From Flavobacteriales bacterium (GTDB lineage: Bacteria; Bacteroidota; Bacteroidia; Flavobacteriales_D; Parvicellaceae): DNA of 36,045 nt. Location: the NCBI GenBank assembly GCA_024635865.1, contig JAGXIB010000204.1, forward strand, positions 1 through 36,045. Reading direction: 5' to 3'. Shown here in pieces: positions 1 to 8,728 of the stretch. The translations under genes were made by a program, and so were the position numbers. Below the pieces are notes generated by a model. That model was not told the DNA's origin. It did not search any database and was given only the letters and a program-made list of their open reading frames with translations. How positions within the stretch are numbered: position 1 is the first letter of the stretch; the number at the start of each line of letters is the position of its first letter.

Positions 1-1
1 C

Positions 2-481
2 ATTATAGATGAAGTTTTTTATAATCAATCTCATTTTCTAGAAATTGGACAATCATTTAAAAAATTAGAAATTTTTCTATTAATAGCCGCAGCTCTTTTA
101 TTAATAATCGCAGTTCTGTTAATTAATAACACAATAAGGCTGGCAATTTTTTCTAAACGATTCTTAATTAAAACAATGCAATTAGTAGGTGCAAAATCAT
201 CCTTTATTCGTCGTCCATTTTTAAGATCAGCATTAGCTCAAGGTTTTATTTCAGGAATAATAGCAATTCTTTTGCTTTTAGGAGCTGGATATTTATTAGC
301 TGAGTTCAATCCCCAATCTATAGAAAACATGACAGAAACAGCCGAAGGCTACCAAACAGAATTAATCTTAATTGGTTCTATATTTGGAGGTTTAATACTA
401 TCAGGAATGTTTATTAGTTATTTTTCTACTTTTTTTGCATTAAACAAATACCTTTGGATAAAATCTGATAAACTTTTTTAA
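2..481 (+). CDS. ftsX: Cell division protein FtsX, C-terminal part (5' end off the contig)
   Basis: This is the C-terminal 159 residues of an FtsX-type permease. The reading frame is open from base 2 to the stop, so the start lies upstream of the window; the first in-frame ATG at 176 is internal. FtsX partners the ATPase FtsE at the division site and transmits signals to peptidoglycan hydrolases. Visible are a membrane helix (about residues 26-41 of the fragment), the cytoplasmic signature NNTIRLAIFSKR followed by MQLVGA, which is characteristic of FtsX, and two further hydrophobic segments near the C-terminus. The following genes DUF3098, uppP and truB lie on the same strand with short gaps, an arrangement common in Bacteroidota. 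ftsE is not adjacent here. The family call is firm. Confidence 0.9.
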   Translation: MIDEVFYNQSHFLEIGQSFKKLEIFLLIAAALLLIIAVLLINNTIRLAIFSKRFLIKTMQLVGAKSSFIRRPFLRSALAQGFISGIIAILLLLGAGYLLAEFNPQSIENMTETAEGYQTELILIGSIFGGLILSGMFISYFSTFFALNKYLWIKSDKLF

Positions 482-498
482 TTAAAATAAATACTAAA

Positions 499-756
499 AT
501 GTCAAACAATAAATTAGCAGTCCCTATAGAGAATTATAAATATATTTTAATTGGTGTTATCACAACTGTTATTGGGTTCTTTTTAATGTCCGGTGGAGGA
601 TCTGAAGATCCTTCAATTTTTCTTGAAGAAGAACTTTTTTCATTTAGAAGAATAACATTGGCTCCTTTCGTTATTATCATCGGTTTTGCAATAGTACTTT
701 TTGCTATTTTAAGAAAGCCTAAAACTGATACAACAGAAAACACAATTGAAGATTAG
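499..756 (+). CDS. DUF3098 family small membrane protein
   Basis: An 85-residue protein with two hydrophobic segments (about 13-32 and 54-71) joined by a short loop containing SGGGSEDP and a charged stretch, with a charged C-terminal tail. This matches the DUF3098 family of Bacteroidota, which typically sits directly between ftsX and uppP. No biochemical function is known. It starts 17 bases after the ftsX stop and ends 12 bases before uppP, so it is almost certainly co-transcribed with them. A link to division or envelope synthesis rests only on this context. Confidence 0.82.
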   Translation: MSNNKLAVPIENYKYILIGVITTVIGFFLMSGGGSEDPSIFLEEELFSFRRITLAPFVIIIGFAIVLFAILRKPKTDTTENTIED

Positions 757-768
757 ATAATATCATCA

Positions 769-1563
769 ATGGATTTATTATCAGCAATCATTTTAGGGAT
801 TATTCAGGGGCTAACAGAATTTTTACCTGTCAGTAGTAGTGGTCATTTAGAATTAGCAAAGGTTATTTTAGGAGATGATACTGTAGCTGAAGAAAGTATG
901 CTTATGACAGTGGTATTGCATTTTGCAACAGCACTTAGCACGGTCGTTATTTTTAGAAAAGATATTATAAAAATTATAAAAGGGCTCTTTTCGTTTAAAT
1001 GGAATGATGAATTACAGTTTTCAGTAAAAATTATAATTTCAATGGTGCCTGCAGCAATTGTAGGAGTATTGTACGATGATTTAATCGAATCTTTTTTTAA
1101 TGGTCAAATTCTTTTGGTTGGAGCTATGTTAATTTTAACAGGAGTACTTCTTTTTTCAGCTGACAGAGCAAAAAACACAAATAAAGATGTTTCTTTTATA
1201 GGTTCTTTAATCATAGGAGTTTCTCAAGCAATTGCTATACTTCCTGGTATTTCAAGGTCAGGAGCAACAATTTCTACCTCAGTTTTAATGGGAGTTGATA
1301 GAGAAAAAGCAGCTCGTTTTTCTTTTTTAATGGTCGTTCCTTTAATTTTTGGTAAAATTGCTAAAGATGTTCTCAGTGACGATTTCACTCTAAACAACTT
1401 AGACACTACTTCTCTAGGTGCAGGTTTTGTAGCTGCTTTTATTACAGGCTTATTTGCTTGTACTTGGATGATTTCTTTAGTTAAGAAAAGTAAACTCGTT
1501 TATTTCTCTATCTATTGTTTTATTGTTGGTGTTCTTGCGATTATATGGCAACTAAACCATTAA
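769..1563 (+). CDS. uppP: Undecaprenyl-diphosphatase UppP (BacA family)
   Basis: This integral membrane enzyme dephosphorylates undecaprenyl pyrophosphate to the monophosphate, recycling the lipid carrier for peptidoglycan and other envelope polymers. At 264 residues it has the usual family length. Both signature motifs are present: the N-terminal GLTEFLPVSSSGHLEL region (about residues 14-29), with its Glu and Ser-rich stretch, and PGISRSGATIS (158-168), with the essential Arg. Multiple hydrophobic helices span the rest. It lies 12 bases after the DUF3098 gene and 15 bases before truB in one operon. Overproduction of this family gives bacitracin tolerance. Confidence 0.95.
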   Translation: MDLLSAIILGIIQGLTEFLPVSSSGHLELAKVILGDDTVAEESMLMTVVLHFATALSTVVIFRKDIIKIIKGLFSFKWNDELQFSVKIIISMVPAAIVGVLYDDLIESFFNGQILLVGAMLILTGVLLFSADRAKNTNKDVSFIGSLIIGVSQAIAILPGISRSGATISTSVLMGVDREKAARFSFLMVVPLIFGKIAKDVLSDDFTLNNLDTTSLGAGFVAAFITGLFACTWMISLVKKSKLVYFSIYCFIVGVLAIIWQLNH

Positions 1564-1578
1564 GTCTCTTAAATTAAA

Positions 1579-2301
1579 ATGGAACAAAAAATCTATAATT
1601 TTCGCAAAGGAGAAATACTACTTGTTGATAAACCATTAGGGTGGACTTCTTTTGATGTCGTCAACAAATTGAGGTACCCACTTAAGCGTAAGTATAATAT
1701 AAAACGATTAAAAGTTGGTCACGCCGGAACACTAGACCCACTAGCTACAGGTTTACTAGTTATATGTACAGGAAGAAAAACAAAAGAGATAACTAGCTTT
1801 ATAAATGACGTTAAGGTCTATACTGGAATAATAAAATTAGGGGCCACAACACCTTCTTATGATCTAGAAACGGAGATTAATGAAACTTTTCCAACAGAAC
1901 ACATTACCCAAGAATTAATTAACGAAGTAAAAGTACAGTTTCTAGGAACTATACAACAAGTCCCTCCTATTTTTTCGGCAAAAAAAGTTGATGGAAAAAG
2001 AGCATATAAAGCAGCTAGAAACGGAGAAGAAATTATAATGAAGGCAAACGACATTATCGTTTTTGAGTTAGAATTAGAGTTGAAAGAAGATAATGAAGTT
2101 CATTTTTATATCAAAAGCTCTAAAGGAACCTATATTCGCTCTTTAGCATACGACATAGGTAAAACTTTAAAATCTGGAGGGCATTTAATCAAGCTAAGAA
2201 GGGAATCTTCAGGAGAGTTCGAAATTCAAAATGCAGAAAGTATAGAGCATTGGCAAAACTTAATAACAGAAACTGAAGTAGGAGACATGGAATGGTGTTA
2301 A
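1579..2301 (+). CDS. truB: tRNA pseudouridine(55) synthase TruB
   Basis: TruB converts U55 in the T-loop of tRNAs to pseudouridine. The 240-residue protein has the N-terminal GEILLVDKPLGWTSFDVV segment (11-28) and the catalytic motif GHAGTLDPLATG, with the nucleophilic Asp at residue 53. The motif SSKGTYIRSLAYDIG, conserved in the TruB family, lies in the C-terminal half. It lacks a long C-terminal PUA extension, as is usual for shorter TruB forms in this phylum. It is the last gene of the operon and is followed within about 10 bases by a strong hairpin terminator. Confidence 0.96.
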   Translation: MEQKIYNFRKGEILLVDKPLGWTSFDVVNKLRYPLKRKYNIKRLKVGHAGTLDPLATGLLVICTGRKTKEITSFINDVKVYTGIIKLGATTPSYDLETEINETFPTEHITQELINEVKVQFLGTIQQVPPIFSAKKVDGKRAYKAARNGEEIIMKANDIIVFELELELKEDNEVHFYIKSSKGTYIRSLAYDIGKTLKSGGHLIKLRRESSGEFEIQNAESIEHWQNLITETEVGDMEWC

Positions 2302-2311
2302 ACTTAAGCAT

Positions 2312-2349
2312 AAAAAAAGCCCTAAAGAAAATTATTTAGGGCTTTTTTT
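2312..2349. terminator. Bidirectional intrinsic terminator between truB and the OmpA-like gene
   Basis: An 8-bp perfect stem GCCCTAAA / TTTAGGGC (2319-2326 and 2335-2342) with an 8-base loop is flanked by seven A on the left and seven T on the right. It can therefore end transcripts arriving from either convergent gene. Confidence 0.93.
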
Positions 2350-2368
2350 ATATTATAAATATATTTCC

Positions 2369-3376
2369 TTACTTAGAAATAATCTTAAATAACTCATCTA
2401 GATTAGGAATTAAAATAACTTCTATTCTTCTATTCTTAGCTTTATCAGATGGATCTATTGGCAAAAACTCTCCTCTACCCGCAGCTGTAATTGTTTTAGG
2501 ATTTATAGTAGAACTACCTAACATGATTTCTACTACACTAGTAGCTCTTAAAACACTTAATTCCCAGTTGTTTTTTGGGTGAGACGAAGAACTCAATTTA
2601 TCCGTGTCTGTATGTCCTTCAACTAAAACTTCTAAATCTTCTTGATCTTGTAAGACTTTAGCTAACGAAATTAAGGCAGATTTACCTTGTGTATCTATTT
2701 TAGTACTTCCAGATGGGAACAACAGTTTAGCTTCCATACTTACGTAAACTCTTCCATTTTTTTGTTCTACCGTTAATCCTTTGTCTTTAAACCCTAATAG
2801 AGCAGCTGAAACTTTATTTTTTAACTCGTTTACTGCAGCATCCTTACTCGCTATTAACTCTTCTAGCTCCTTAACACGTTGCTCTCTGCTTGCTAAATCT
2901 GCAGAAAGTTGATTTAGAGTCGCTTCCTTCTTATTTAATTTAGCTTCTAACAATTTTAGTTCATTATCTAAACGATTTAACTCATCTTCTTTACGCTGAA
3001 GTTCTAGTCGAGTAGCATTTAAATCATTTACTAAACGCTGATTTTCAATTGTGCTTCCTTTTTGTAGTGCTTCTAATTGACTTTGAATTCTAACATTAAG
3101 CGCATCAATTTTATCATATTGTTTCTCTTTCATTCGAAGAGATTTACCTAGAAGACTTGTGTCTGATTTTAACCTTCCTATACTTTTATCTAAAACATCT
3201 ATCTTAGAAGTTAATTCGGCATTAGTCGTTTCATAACCCAAGTTCTGAGCTTTCACCTTTTTTAATTCTTCAGCACAAGCAGCTTGCTTTTTCTCAATTT
3301 CTTCAAACTTTCTTGCGGGTACACAAGATGAAGCAATAATTGTTATTCCAATAACTAATAAACTAATTTTATTCAT
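2369..3376 (-). CDS. OmpA family peptidoglycan-binding lipoprotein with coiled coil
   Basis: A 335-residue protein. It has a lipoprotein signal peptide ending in the lipobox IIASSC (Cys18). A long heptad-rich Lys/Glu/Leu coiled coil follows (about 25-195). The C-terminal OmpA-like domain (about 215-325) shows LLFPSGSTKID, the motif VEGHTDTD, and NRRIEVIL near the end, the usual peptidoglycan-binding residues. It is probably anchored in the outer membrane and spans toward the cell wall. Its start lies 11 bases after the stop of the substrate-binding lipoprotein gene, so the two are likely co-transcribed. The specific role is unknown, and general cell-wall anchoring is the inference. Confidence 0.88.
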   Translation of the reverse strand: MNKISLLVIGITIIASSCVPARKFEEIEKKQAACAEELKKVKAQNLGYETTNAELTSKIDVLDKSIGRLKSDTSLLGKSLRMKEKQYDKIDALNVRIQSQLEALQKGSTIENQRLVNDLNATRLELQRKEDELNRLDNELKLLEAKLNKKEATLNQLSADLASREQRVKELEELIASKDAAVNELKNKVSAALLGFKDKGLTVEQKNGRVYVSMEAKLLFPSGSTKIDTQGKSALISLAKVLQDQEDLEVLVEGHTDTDKLSSSSHPKNNWELSVLRATSVVEIMLGSSTINPKTITAAGRGEFLPIDPSDKAKNRRIEVILIPNLDELFKIISK

Positions 3377-3387
3377 TTTTCTATTTT

Positions 3388-5175
3388 CTATTTATTTGAT
3401 GAAAAGAATACGTCTGATAAATCTCTATAATCCATTGCATTGATGTCTAATCCAACAACATTATCTTTTACTAACCTTACATAATCAGCATAAAATAATG
3501 GAAGAAAAGCAGCATCGTCAATTAAAATTTGATCACACTCTTGATATAACTTAACACGTTGCTCATCGTCAGAAGTTTGCATTGCTTTTTCAAAAAGCTG
3601 ATCGAACTTAGGGTTTTTGTATCTAGATGAATTAATCATAGAAACAGCATGTGGATCATCAGGAACTCCCCTACCATAATACATTTCTAAAAAAGTAGAC
3701 GCATCTGGGTAATCGGCAACCCATCCTCTTCTCGAAAACTCCATTGAACCAGTTCTCATTCTATCCTGAATCGTTGTGAAGGGAATGACGTCTATATTTA
3801 GATGAATACCTAAATTTTGTTTAAACATAGAATAAATAGCTTCTGCTATTCTAGAATTATTTCCTCCTCCATCGCTTATTGTCAATGTTAAATCTGGAAA
3901 ACCTTCTCCGTTTGGAAATCCAGCTTCTGCTAATAATTCTCTAGCTTTTTCAGGATTGTATTCAAACCCTTTAATAATTTTATTATTATATCCATGGAAA
4001 TCAGGAATAACACCATGAACTGCTGGCTCTCCATCACCTCTTAATACATCCTGAACCAAACTTCTTCTGTTTACAGCATAACAAAATGCTCTTCTTACTC
4101 TAATGTCTTTAAACACTTCTCCTGTATGTAAAAACTCATAATTTTGGACATTTAGAGCTGATGTTTGTTGATATGTAAATGCAGAGTTCTTACCTTCTAT
4201 AGCATCACTTAACCCAACAAGAACAGCCTCTATTTCATCAACAGGAAGTTTAGAAATCATATCTAGATTATCTTTCCTGAAATTTAACATTTCAGATTTT
4301 TTATCCCTTGTAAAAGTAATTTTCACTAAATCCAAAAAAGGTAATTGATTACCAAACTTATCTTTTCTCCAATAATTATTATTTCTTTTTAGACGAACTT
4401 GATTTCCTTCTTTAACAGCATCAATAACAAAAGGACCTGTTCCTACTGGGTTAATTCTTAAGTCTTCACCATATTTTTCAAATGCTTCTTTAGGAAATAT
4501 CCAACAAGCATTATGCACTAAAACTTTAGGGAAAAATGACAAAGATTGAGTTAACGTAATTTCTAGTGTTAAATCATCAATGACCTTAATCCCTTCGACT
4601 CCTCCATCTACTTTAACTCCATTTCCTGTCTTTTCGTAATGATCATTGACACCCTTTATTTTATTTTGAAAGATATAAAATGTATTATTTTGAGGATAAG
4701 CAGTCCCTAACAAATCAAAACAATACTTTATGTCTTGTGCAGTAACTTTTCTTCCTTTCCCTCCTTCAAAACATTCATTATCATGAAAAAATACATTTTC
4801 TTCTAATTTAAAAGTCCAAACAGAAGCATCTTCATTTGGTGTGAAACTTTTTGCAATACATGGTAATACTTCTAGCGTTTTCTCATCAAGCTTGACCAAC
4901 CCTTCAAACATTTGACCTCCTACATGCACACTGACTTCGTCAGTAATCCCGTGTGGGAACATTGTCTTGAATGAAGAAGACTCATTCATTCTAAATAACC
5001 CGCCGTAACTAATTGGAATATCTTTACCATGATGACTTACAGTTCCAGAAGCAGTTAGGTTTTCTATTACCTCTTCTACTACAACTTCTTCATCTCCTCC
5101 ACAACTAAAAAGTAGGAATACGCTACTAAAAAATAAAATATATTTTGCCATCATCTGGATACTTAAAAATTTCAC
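3388..5175 (-). CDS. ABC transporter substrate-binding lipoprotein, family 5 (peptide type)
   Basis: A 595-residue protein of the oligopeptide/dipeptide-binding family (SBP_bac_5). A lipobox LLFSCGG (Cys25 from the longest start) marks a lipoprotein. Family features include SFTPNEDASVWTFKLEENV, VTAQDIKYCFDLL, NPVGTGPFVI, RRAFCYAVNR and the late stretch FRDKK-like/ADYPDASTFLEMYYG. No permease or ATPase genes are adjacent, so the transporter partners lie elsewhere. A TAnnTTTG promoter motif lies only about 10 bases upstream of the longest start. The true start is therefore probably one of the downstream ATGs at 5154 or 5151, which give a compact signal peptide beginning MAKYILFF. The pairing with an OmpA lipoprotein gene is notable. 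Confidence 0.88.
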   Translation of the reverse strand: MKFLSIQMMAKYILFFSSVFLLFSCGGDEEVVVEEVIENLTASGTVSHHGKDIPISYGGLFRMNESSSFKTMFPHGITDEVSVHVGGQMFEGLVKLDEKTLEVLPCIAKSFTPNEDASVWTFKLEENVFFHDNECFEGGKGRKVTAQDIKYCFDLLGTAYPQNNTFYIFQNKIKGVNDHYEKTGNGVKVDGGVEGIKVIDDLTLEITLTQSLSFFPKVLVHNACWIFPKEAFEKYGEDLRINPVGTGPFVIDAVKEGNQVRLKRNNNYWRKDKFGNQLPFLDLVKITFTRDKKSEMLNFRKDNLDMISKLPVDEIEAVLVGLSDAIEGKNSAFTYQQTSALNVQNYEFLHTGEVFKDIRVRRAFCYAVNRRSLVQDVLRGDGEPAVHGVIPDFHGYNNKIIKGFEYNPEKARELLAEAGFPNGEGFPDLTLTISDGGGNNSRIAEAIYSMFKQNLGIHLNIDVIPFTTIQDRMRTGSMEFSRRGWVADYPDASTFLEMYYGRGVPDDPHAVSMINSSRYKNPKFDQLFEKAMQTSDDEQRVKLYQECDQILIDDAAFLPLFYADYVRLVKDNVVGLDINAMDYRDLSDVFFSSNK

Positions 5176-5184
5176 CTATTTAAA

Positions 5185-5192
5185 CAAATATA
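5185..5192 (-). promoter_or_regulatory. Bacteroidota -7 promoter motif upstream of the substrate-binding protein gene
   Basis: The minus strand reads TATATTTG, matching the TAnnTTTG -7 consensus of the Bacteroidota primary sigma factor. I see no clean TTG at the -33 position. The site also helps to choose a downstream start codon for the gene at 3388-5175. Confidence 0.5.
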
Positions 5193-5241
5193 CAAGAAAA
5201 TACAATATTTATACTCTCTTTTCTACTAAAGTAAGCTAGAT

Positions 5242-5282
5242 TAAAAAAAAATAGCTCCATCAATTATATTGATAGAGCTATA
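5242..5282 (-). terminator. Intrinsic terminator of porV
   Basis: On the minus strand a hairpin ATAGCTCTATCAA / TTGATGGAGCTAT (one mismatch, short AT loop) is followed by a run of at least eight T. It lies about 22 bases after the porV stop codon. Confidence 0.88.
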
Positions 5283-5304
5283 TTATATTAATAATTATAT
5301 TTTA

Positions 5305-6570
5305 TTAAGCTTTATTTTTTCCTCCAAAATTAAATAATAAAGAAAAACGAATAGTATTAGCGATAGGGCTTTGTTGTGTTAAAGCAACTAAATAAGATAA
5401 ATCTAATTGAAAAACTTGATATTTTAATCCAGCTCCAAAGGAAACAAATTGACGATTACCTTTTGTAGGAGCTTCATAAAAATAACCAGCTCTTACAGCA
5501 AAAACATTATTATATAAATACTCACCACCAACAGATAAGTTGACCTCAGATAATTCTTCTTTAAAACGACTTCCTTTCTTAACTTCCGTTGTTGTTCCGT
5601 TATCATCTTTCAAAACAATTCCTGGAGCATCTGAAAATGACCCAAAAATGCCTGATGCAGTTCCAATATCATTACTCCTTCCAGAAAAAACAATTGGATT
5701 ACCTTCTATATCATAATCAACTTGACCATTGGTTGTTTGATAAACTGGTGAAGTAGGGACTAATAATTTATTTGCATCACATGCAACTGAAAACTTATTA
5801 AAATCATCAATTTCTACATTTAAAGCGGTTCCAAGTCTTAAGTTAGTAGGAATAAAATCTCTATCTGCTCCATCTGTATATGACATTTTAGAGCCTATAT
5901 TAGAAATGTTTATTCCAGCAGCAAAAGTAGCTTTTCTTCCTTTTATTTCGAATTCATTTGATTGATAATAACCAGAAACATCTGCTGCAACAGATTGACC
6001 AGCTTTTGTATTTGCTCCCTGTACAGAAGTTCCACCAGTTAAGTTAGAGTTGACATATCTTCCGGCTAAACCAATTGAAAAGTTTTCGCTTAATTTTCTA
6101 GCATAAGCAGCATCTAAAGCAAACTCACTTGGGTTAAACTCTCTAATTGTTCCTCCTGTTTGATCCGTAAAAGTTATATTCCCTAAAGAAAAATATCGCA
6201 ATGAAGCACTTACAGCAGAAAAATCATCAATTTTTTTATAACCCGTCACATAAGCTAAATTAATGTCATTTACTAACCTTCTTAACCAAGGAGAATAAGA
6301 CATTGAGAAACCTGCATCGTTTTCTATAAAGGCTAATTTAGATGGATTCCAATGAATAGAATTCGCATCAGGGCTAATAGCAGCTCCTACATCACCCATT
6401 GCCCCTGATCTAGAATCTGGAGTAATTAATAAAAATGGAACAGCCGTAGTTATCGTATTTATTTGCTTCCCTGATAATTGTTGGGAAGAAATTTGAGCAT
6501 CAACTACAGTACTAGAAGCTAAAATGCTTCCAAAAACCAATGCAGTAACTTTATTATGTATGTTCATCAT
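5305..6570 (-). CDS. porV: Type IX secretion system outer membrane protein PorV
   Basis: PorV (also LptO) is an outer membrane beta-barrel that carries type IX cargo from the translocon to the attachment complex. The 421-residue protein has a signal peptide ending near VVDA/Q (about residue 25). The N-terminal signature of the PorV/PorQ type follows: PFLLITPDSRSGAMGDVG, then DANSIHWNPSKLAFIE. C-terminal strands end in IRFSLLFNFGG. PorV rather than PorQ is favoured by the length and the opening motif. It is a single-gene unit with its own terminator and a -7 motif upstream, divergent from the E1 gene. A hydrolase at 14484-15641 carries the matching sorting domain. Confidence 0.9.
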   Translation of the reverse strand: MMNIHNKVTALVFGSILASSTVVDAQISSQQLSGKQINTITTAVPFLLITPDSRSGAMGDVGAAISPDANSIHWNPSKLAFIENDAGFSMSYSPWLRRLVNDINLAYVTGYKKIDDFSAVSASLRYFSLGNITFTDQTGGTIREFNPSEFALDAAYARKLSENFSIGLAGRYVNSNLTGGTSVQGANTKAGQSVAADVSGYYQSNEFEIKGRKATFAAGINISNIGSKMSYTDGADRDFIPTNLRLGTALNVEIDDFNKFSVACDANKLLVPTSPVYQTTNGQVDYDIEGNPIVFSGRSNDIGTASGIFGSFSDAPGIVLKDDNGTTTEVKKGSRFKEELSEVNLSVGGEYLYNNVFAVRAGYFYEAPTKGNRQFVSFGAGLKYQVFQLDLSYLVALTQQSPIANTIRFSLLFNFGGKNKA

Positions 6571-6587
6571 TAAATCTATGTGAAAAA

Positions 6588-6595
6588 CAAATATA
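6588..6595 (-). promoter_or_regulatory. -7 promoter motif for porV
   Basis: The minus strand reads TATATTTG (TAnnTTTG consensus), ending about 17 bases before the porV start codon. No clear -33 TTG is seen at the expected spacing. Confidence 0.5.
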
Positions 6596-6679
6596 CGTAA
6601 AAGCTTATTGTTTTATTGTCTTTGTATATCTTTTTTTTCTATTTCTATTTTATCATGTCAATGTAACAAAGGTTTTTTA

Positions 6680-6687
6680 TACTTTTG
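6680..6687 (+). promoter_or_regulatory. -7 promoter motif for the E1 gene
   Basis: TACTTTTG matches TAnnTTTG and lies 31 bases before the ATG at 6719. It is divergent from the porV promoter in the same 148-base intergenic region. No clear -33 TTG is visible. Confidence 0.45.
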
Positions 6688-6718
6688 ATAAAACATTTTC
6701 AATTCAAAAAAGAAAGAT

Positions 6719-8722
6719 ATGTCTTCCATACAACTAAAGCCAATTAAGTTTGATCGAAAAACATTAACTAATGAACAGTTGGTTGATTTTTACAATAACT
6801 TAATTATACCTCGTCTAATTGAAGAGAAAATGCTTATTTTATTAAGGCAAGGTAAAATTTCGAAATGGTTCTCTGGAATAGGCCAAGAAGCAATTTCTGT
6901 AGGGACTGCTCTTGCAATGGAGGAAGACGAATTTATGCTTCCAATGCATAGAAATCTTGGTGTTTTTACAACAAGAAAACTTCCATTAGACCGTTTATTC
7001 AAACAGTTTCAGGGAAAGGAAGATGGTTTTACAAAAGGGCATGATCGTTCGTTTCATTTTGGAACAAAAGAGCACCATATTGTAGGAATGATTTCTCATT
7101 TAGGTCCTCAATTAGGTATTGCGGATGGGATAGCTTTAGCGAACAAATTAAAAGATAATAAAAAAGTTACCATTGTTTTTACTGGAGATGGTGGTGCCAG
7201 TGAGGGCGACTTTCACGAAGCCTTAAATGTTGCCTCTGTTTGGGATTTACCTGTAATTTTTGTAGTTGAAAATAATCAATGGGGACTCTCTACTCCTTCT
7301 GAAGAACAGTTTAGATGTAAACAATTTATAGATAAAGGCATTGGTTATGGAATGGATACCATACAAGTTGATGGAAACAATATTATTGAAGTTTATGAGG
7401 CAATACATAAAGCCAGAACTTCAATCATAAAAAAACCAAGGCCGATTTTAGTTGAATGTATGTCCTTTAGAATGCGAGGACACGAAGAAGCTTCTGGTAC
7501 TAAGTACTATCCTGAAGGGCTTCAAGATGCATGGGCAATAAAAGATCCTGTAGAAAATTTTGAACGCTTTTTAACAGAAGAAAATGTATTGACAACTGAA
7601 GAAATAGAAAAGATAAAAACTGAAGTAAAAGCTGATGTAAATTTAAAATGGAAAGAAGCAGATAATGCTCCAGAAATTGAAGCAAATACAGAGCGAGAAT
7701 ACAATTATCTTTTCAAATCTTTTGAAAACTCTCCTATAGAGCCTAACTCTAATAAAAAAACTGAAAAGCGCTTTATTGATGCTATATCTGATGGATTAAG
7801 ACAATCTATGGAAAGGCACGATAATAGTATTATAATGGGGCAAGACATTGCAGAATACGGTGGTGTATTCAAGGTAACTGACGGATTTATAGAGCAATTT
7901 GGTAAAGATAGGATTAGAAATACTCCCATCTGTGAATCGGCTATAGTTGGTGCAGCCCTAGGACTTTCAATTAATGGATATAAAGGGATTATGGAAATGC
8001 AGTTTGCAGATTTTGTAACTGTTGGATTTAATCAAATTATTAATAATTTAGCTAAACTACATTACAGATGGCAAGAAAATGCAGATGTAGTTATCAGAAT
8101 GCCAACTGGAGCCGGTGTCGGTGCAGGACCATTTCATTCACAAAGTAATGAAGCGTGGTTTTTTCATACCCCTGGCTTAAAAATCGTTTATCCGGCTTTC
8201 CCTGGCGATGCAAAAGGTTTATTAGCAGCAGCTATTGAAGATCCTAACCCTGTAATGATATTTGAACATAAAGCGCTTTATAGAAGTAAAAGTGAATTAG
8301 TGAATGACGATTTCTATACGACTGAAATAGGAAAGGCTAATTTAATCAAAGAAGGTAATGACATTACCATTATTACTTACGGTATGGGGGTACATTGGGC
8401 GCTAGAAACACTAACTGAACAACCAGAGATAAATGCAGATTTAATAGATCTAAGAACTTTATTACCGTTAGATACGGAAGCAATTTATAATTCCGTAAAA
8501 AAAACGGGGAAAGCAATCGTACTACACGAAGACTGTATGACAGGAGGCATTGGTGGGGAGATTGTAGCTTTAATTAATGAAAACTGTTTTAAATACTTAG
8601 ATGCACCTGTTTTGAGGAGTGCTAGTCTGGATACTCCTGTTCCATTTGCCAGTGCTTTAGAAAATGATTTCCTCCCTAAATCTAGATTTAAAGAACAATT
8701 AACTTATTTAATCAACTATTAA
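6719..8722 (+). CDS. 2-oxoacid dehydrogenase E1, alpha and beta subunits fused
   Basis: A 667-residue thiamine-diphosphate enzyme. The N-terminal half is E1 alpha, with the cofactor motif GDGGASEGDFHEAL running to ENNQWGLS (about 155-192). The C-terminal half (from about 350) is E1 beta, with MGQDIAEYGGVFKVT, QFADFVTVGFNQI, PTGAGVGAGPFHSQS and the C-terminal LHEDCMTGGIGGEI. This fused form is common in Bacteroidota and is usually annotated as branched-chain (2-oxoisovalerate) dehydrogenase E1. It decarboxylates a 2-oxoacid and passes the acyl group to lipoyl-E2. Substrate choice between branched-chain acids and pyruvate cannot be settled from sequence alone. No E2 or E3 gene is adjacent. The next gene starts 6 bases downstream. 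Confidence 0.9.
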   Translation: MSSIQLKPIKFDRKTLTNEQLVDFYNNLIIPRLIEEKMLILLRQGKISKWFSGIGQEAISVGTALAMEEDEFMLPMHRNLGVFTTRKLPLDRLFKQFQGKEDGFTKGHDRSFHFGTKEHHIVGMISHLGPQLGIADGIALANKLKDNKKVTIVFTGDGGASEGDFHEALNVASVWDLPVIFVVENNQWGLSTPSEEQFRCKQFIDKGIGYGMDTIQVDGNNIIEVYEAIHKARTSIIKKPRPILVECMSFRMRGHEEASGTKYYPEGLQDAWAIKDPVENFERFLTEENVLTTEEIEKIKTEVKADVNLKWKEADNAPEIEANTEREYNYLFKSFENSPIEPNSNKKTEKRFIDAISDGLRQSMERHDNSIIMGQDIAEYGGVFKVTDGFIEQFGKDRIRNTPICESAIVGAALGLSINGYKGIMEMQFADFVTVGFNQIINNLAKLHYRWQENADVVIRMPTGAGVGAGPFHSQSNEAWFFHTPGLKIVYPAFPGDAKGLLAAAIEDPNPVMIFEHKALYRSKSELVNDDFYTTEIGKANLIKEGNDITIITYGMGVHWALETLTEQPEINADLIDLRTLLPLDTEAIYNSVKKTGKAIVLHEDCMTGGIGGEIVALINENCFKYLDAPVLRSASLDTPVPFASALENDFLPKSRFKEQLTYLINY

Positions 8723-8728
8723 GTCACA

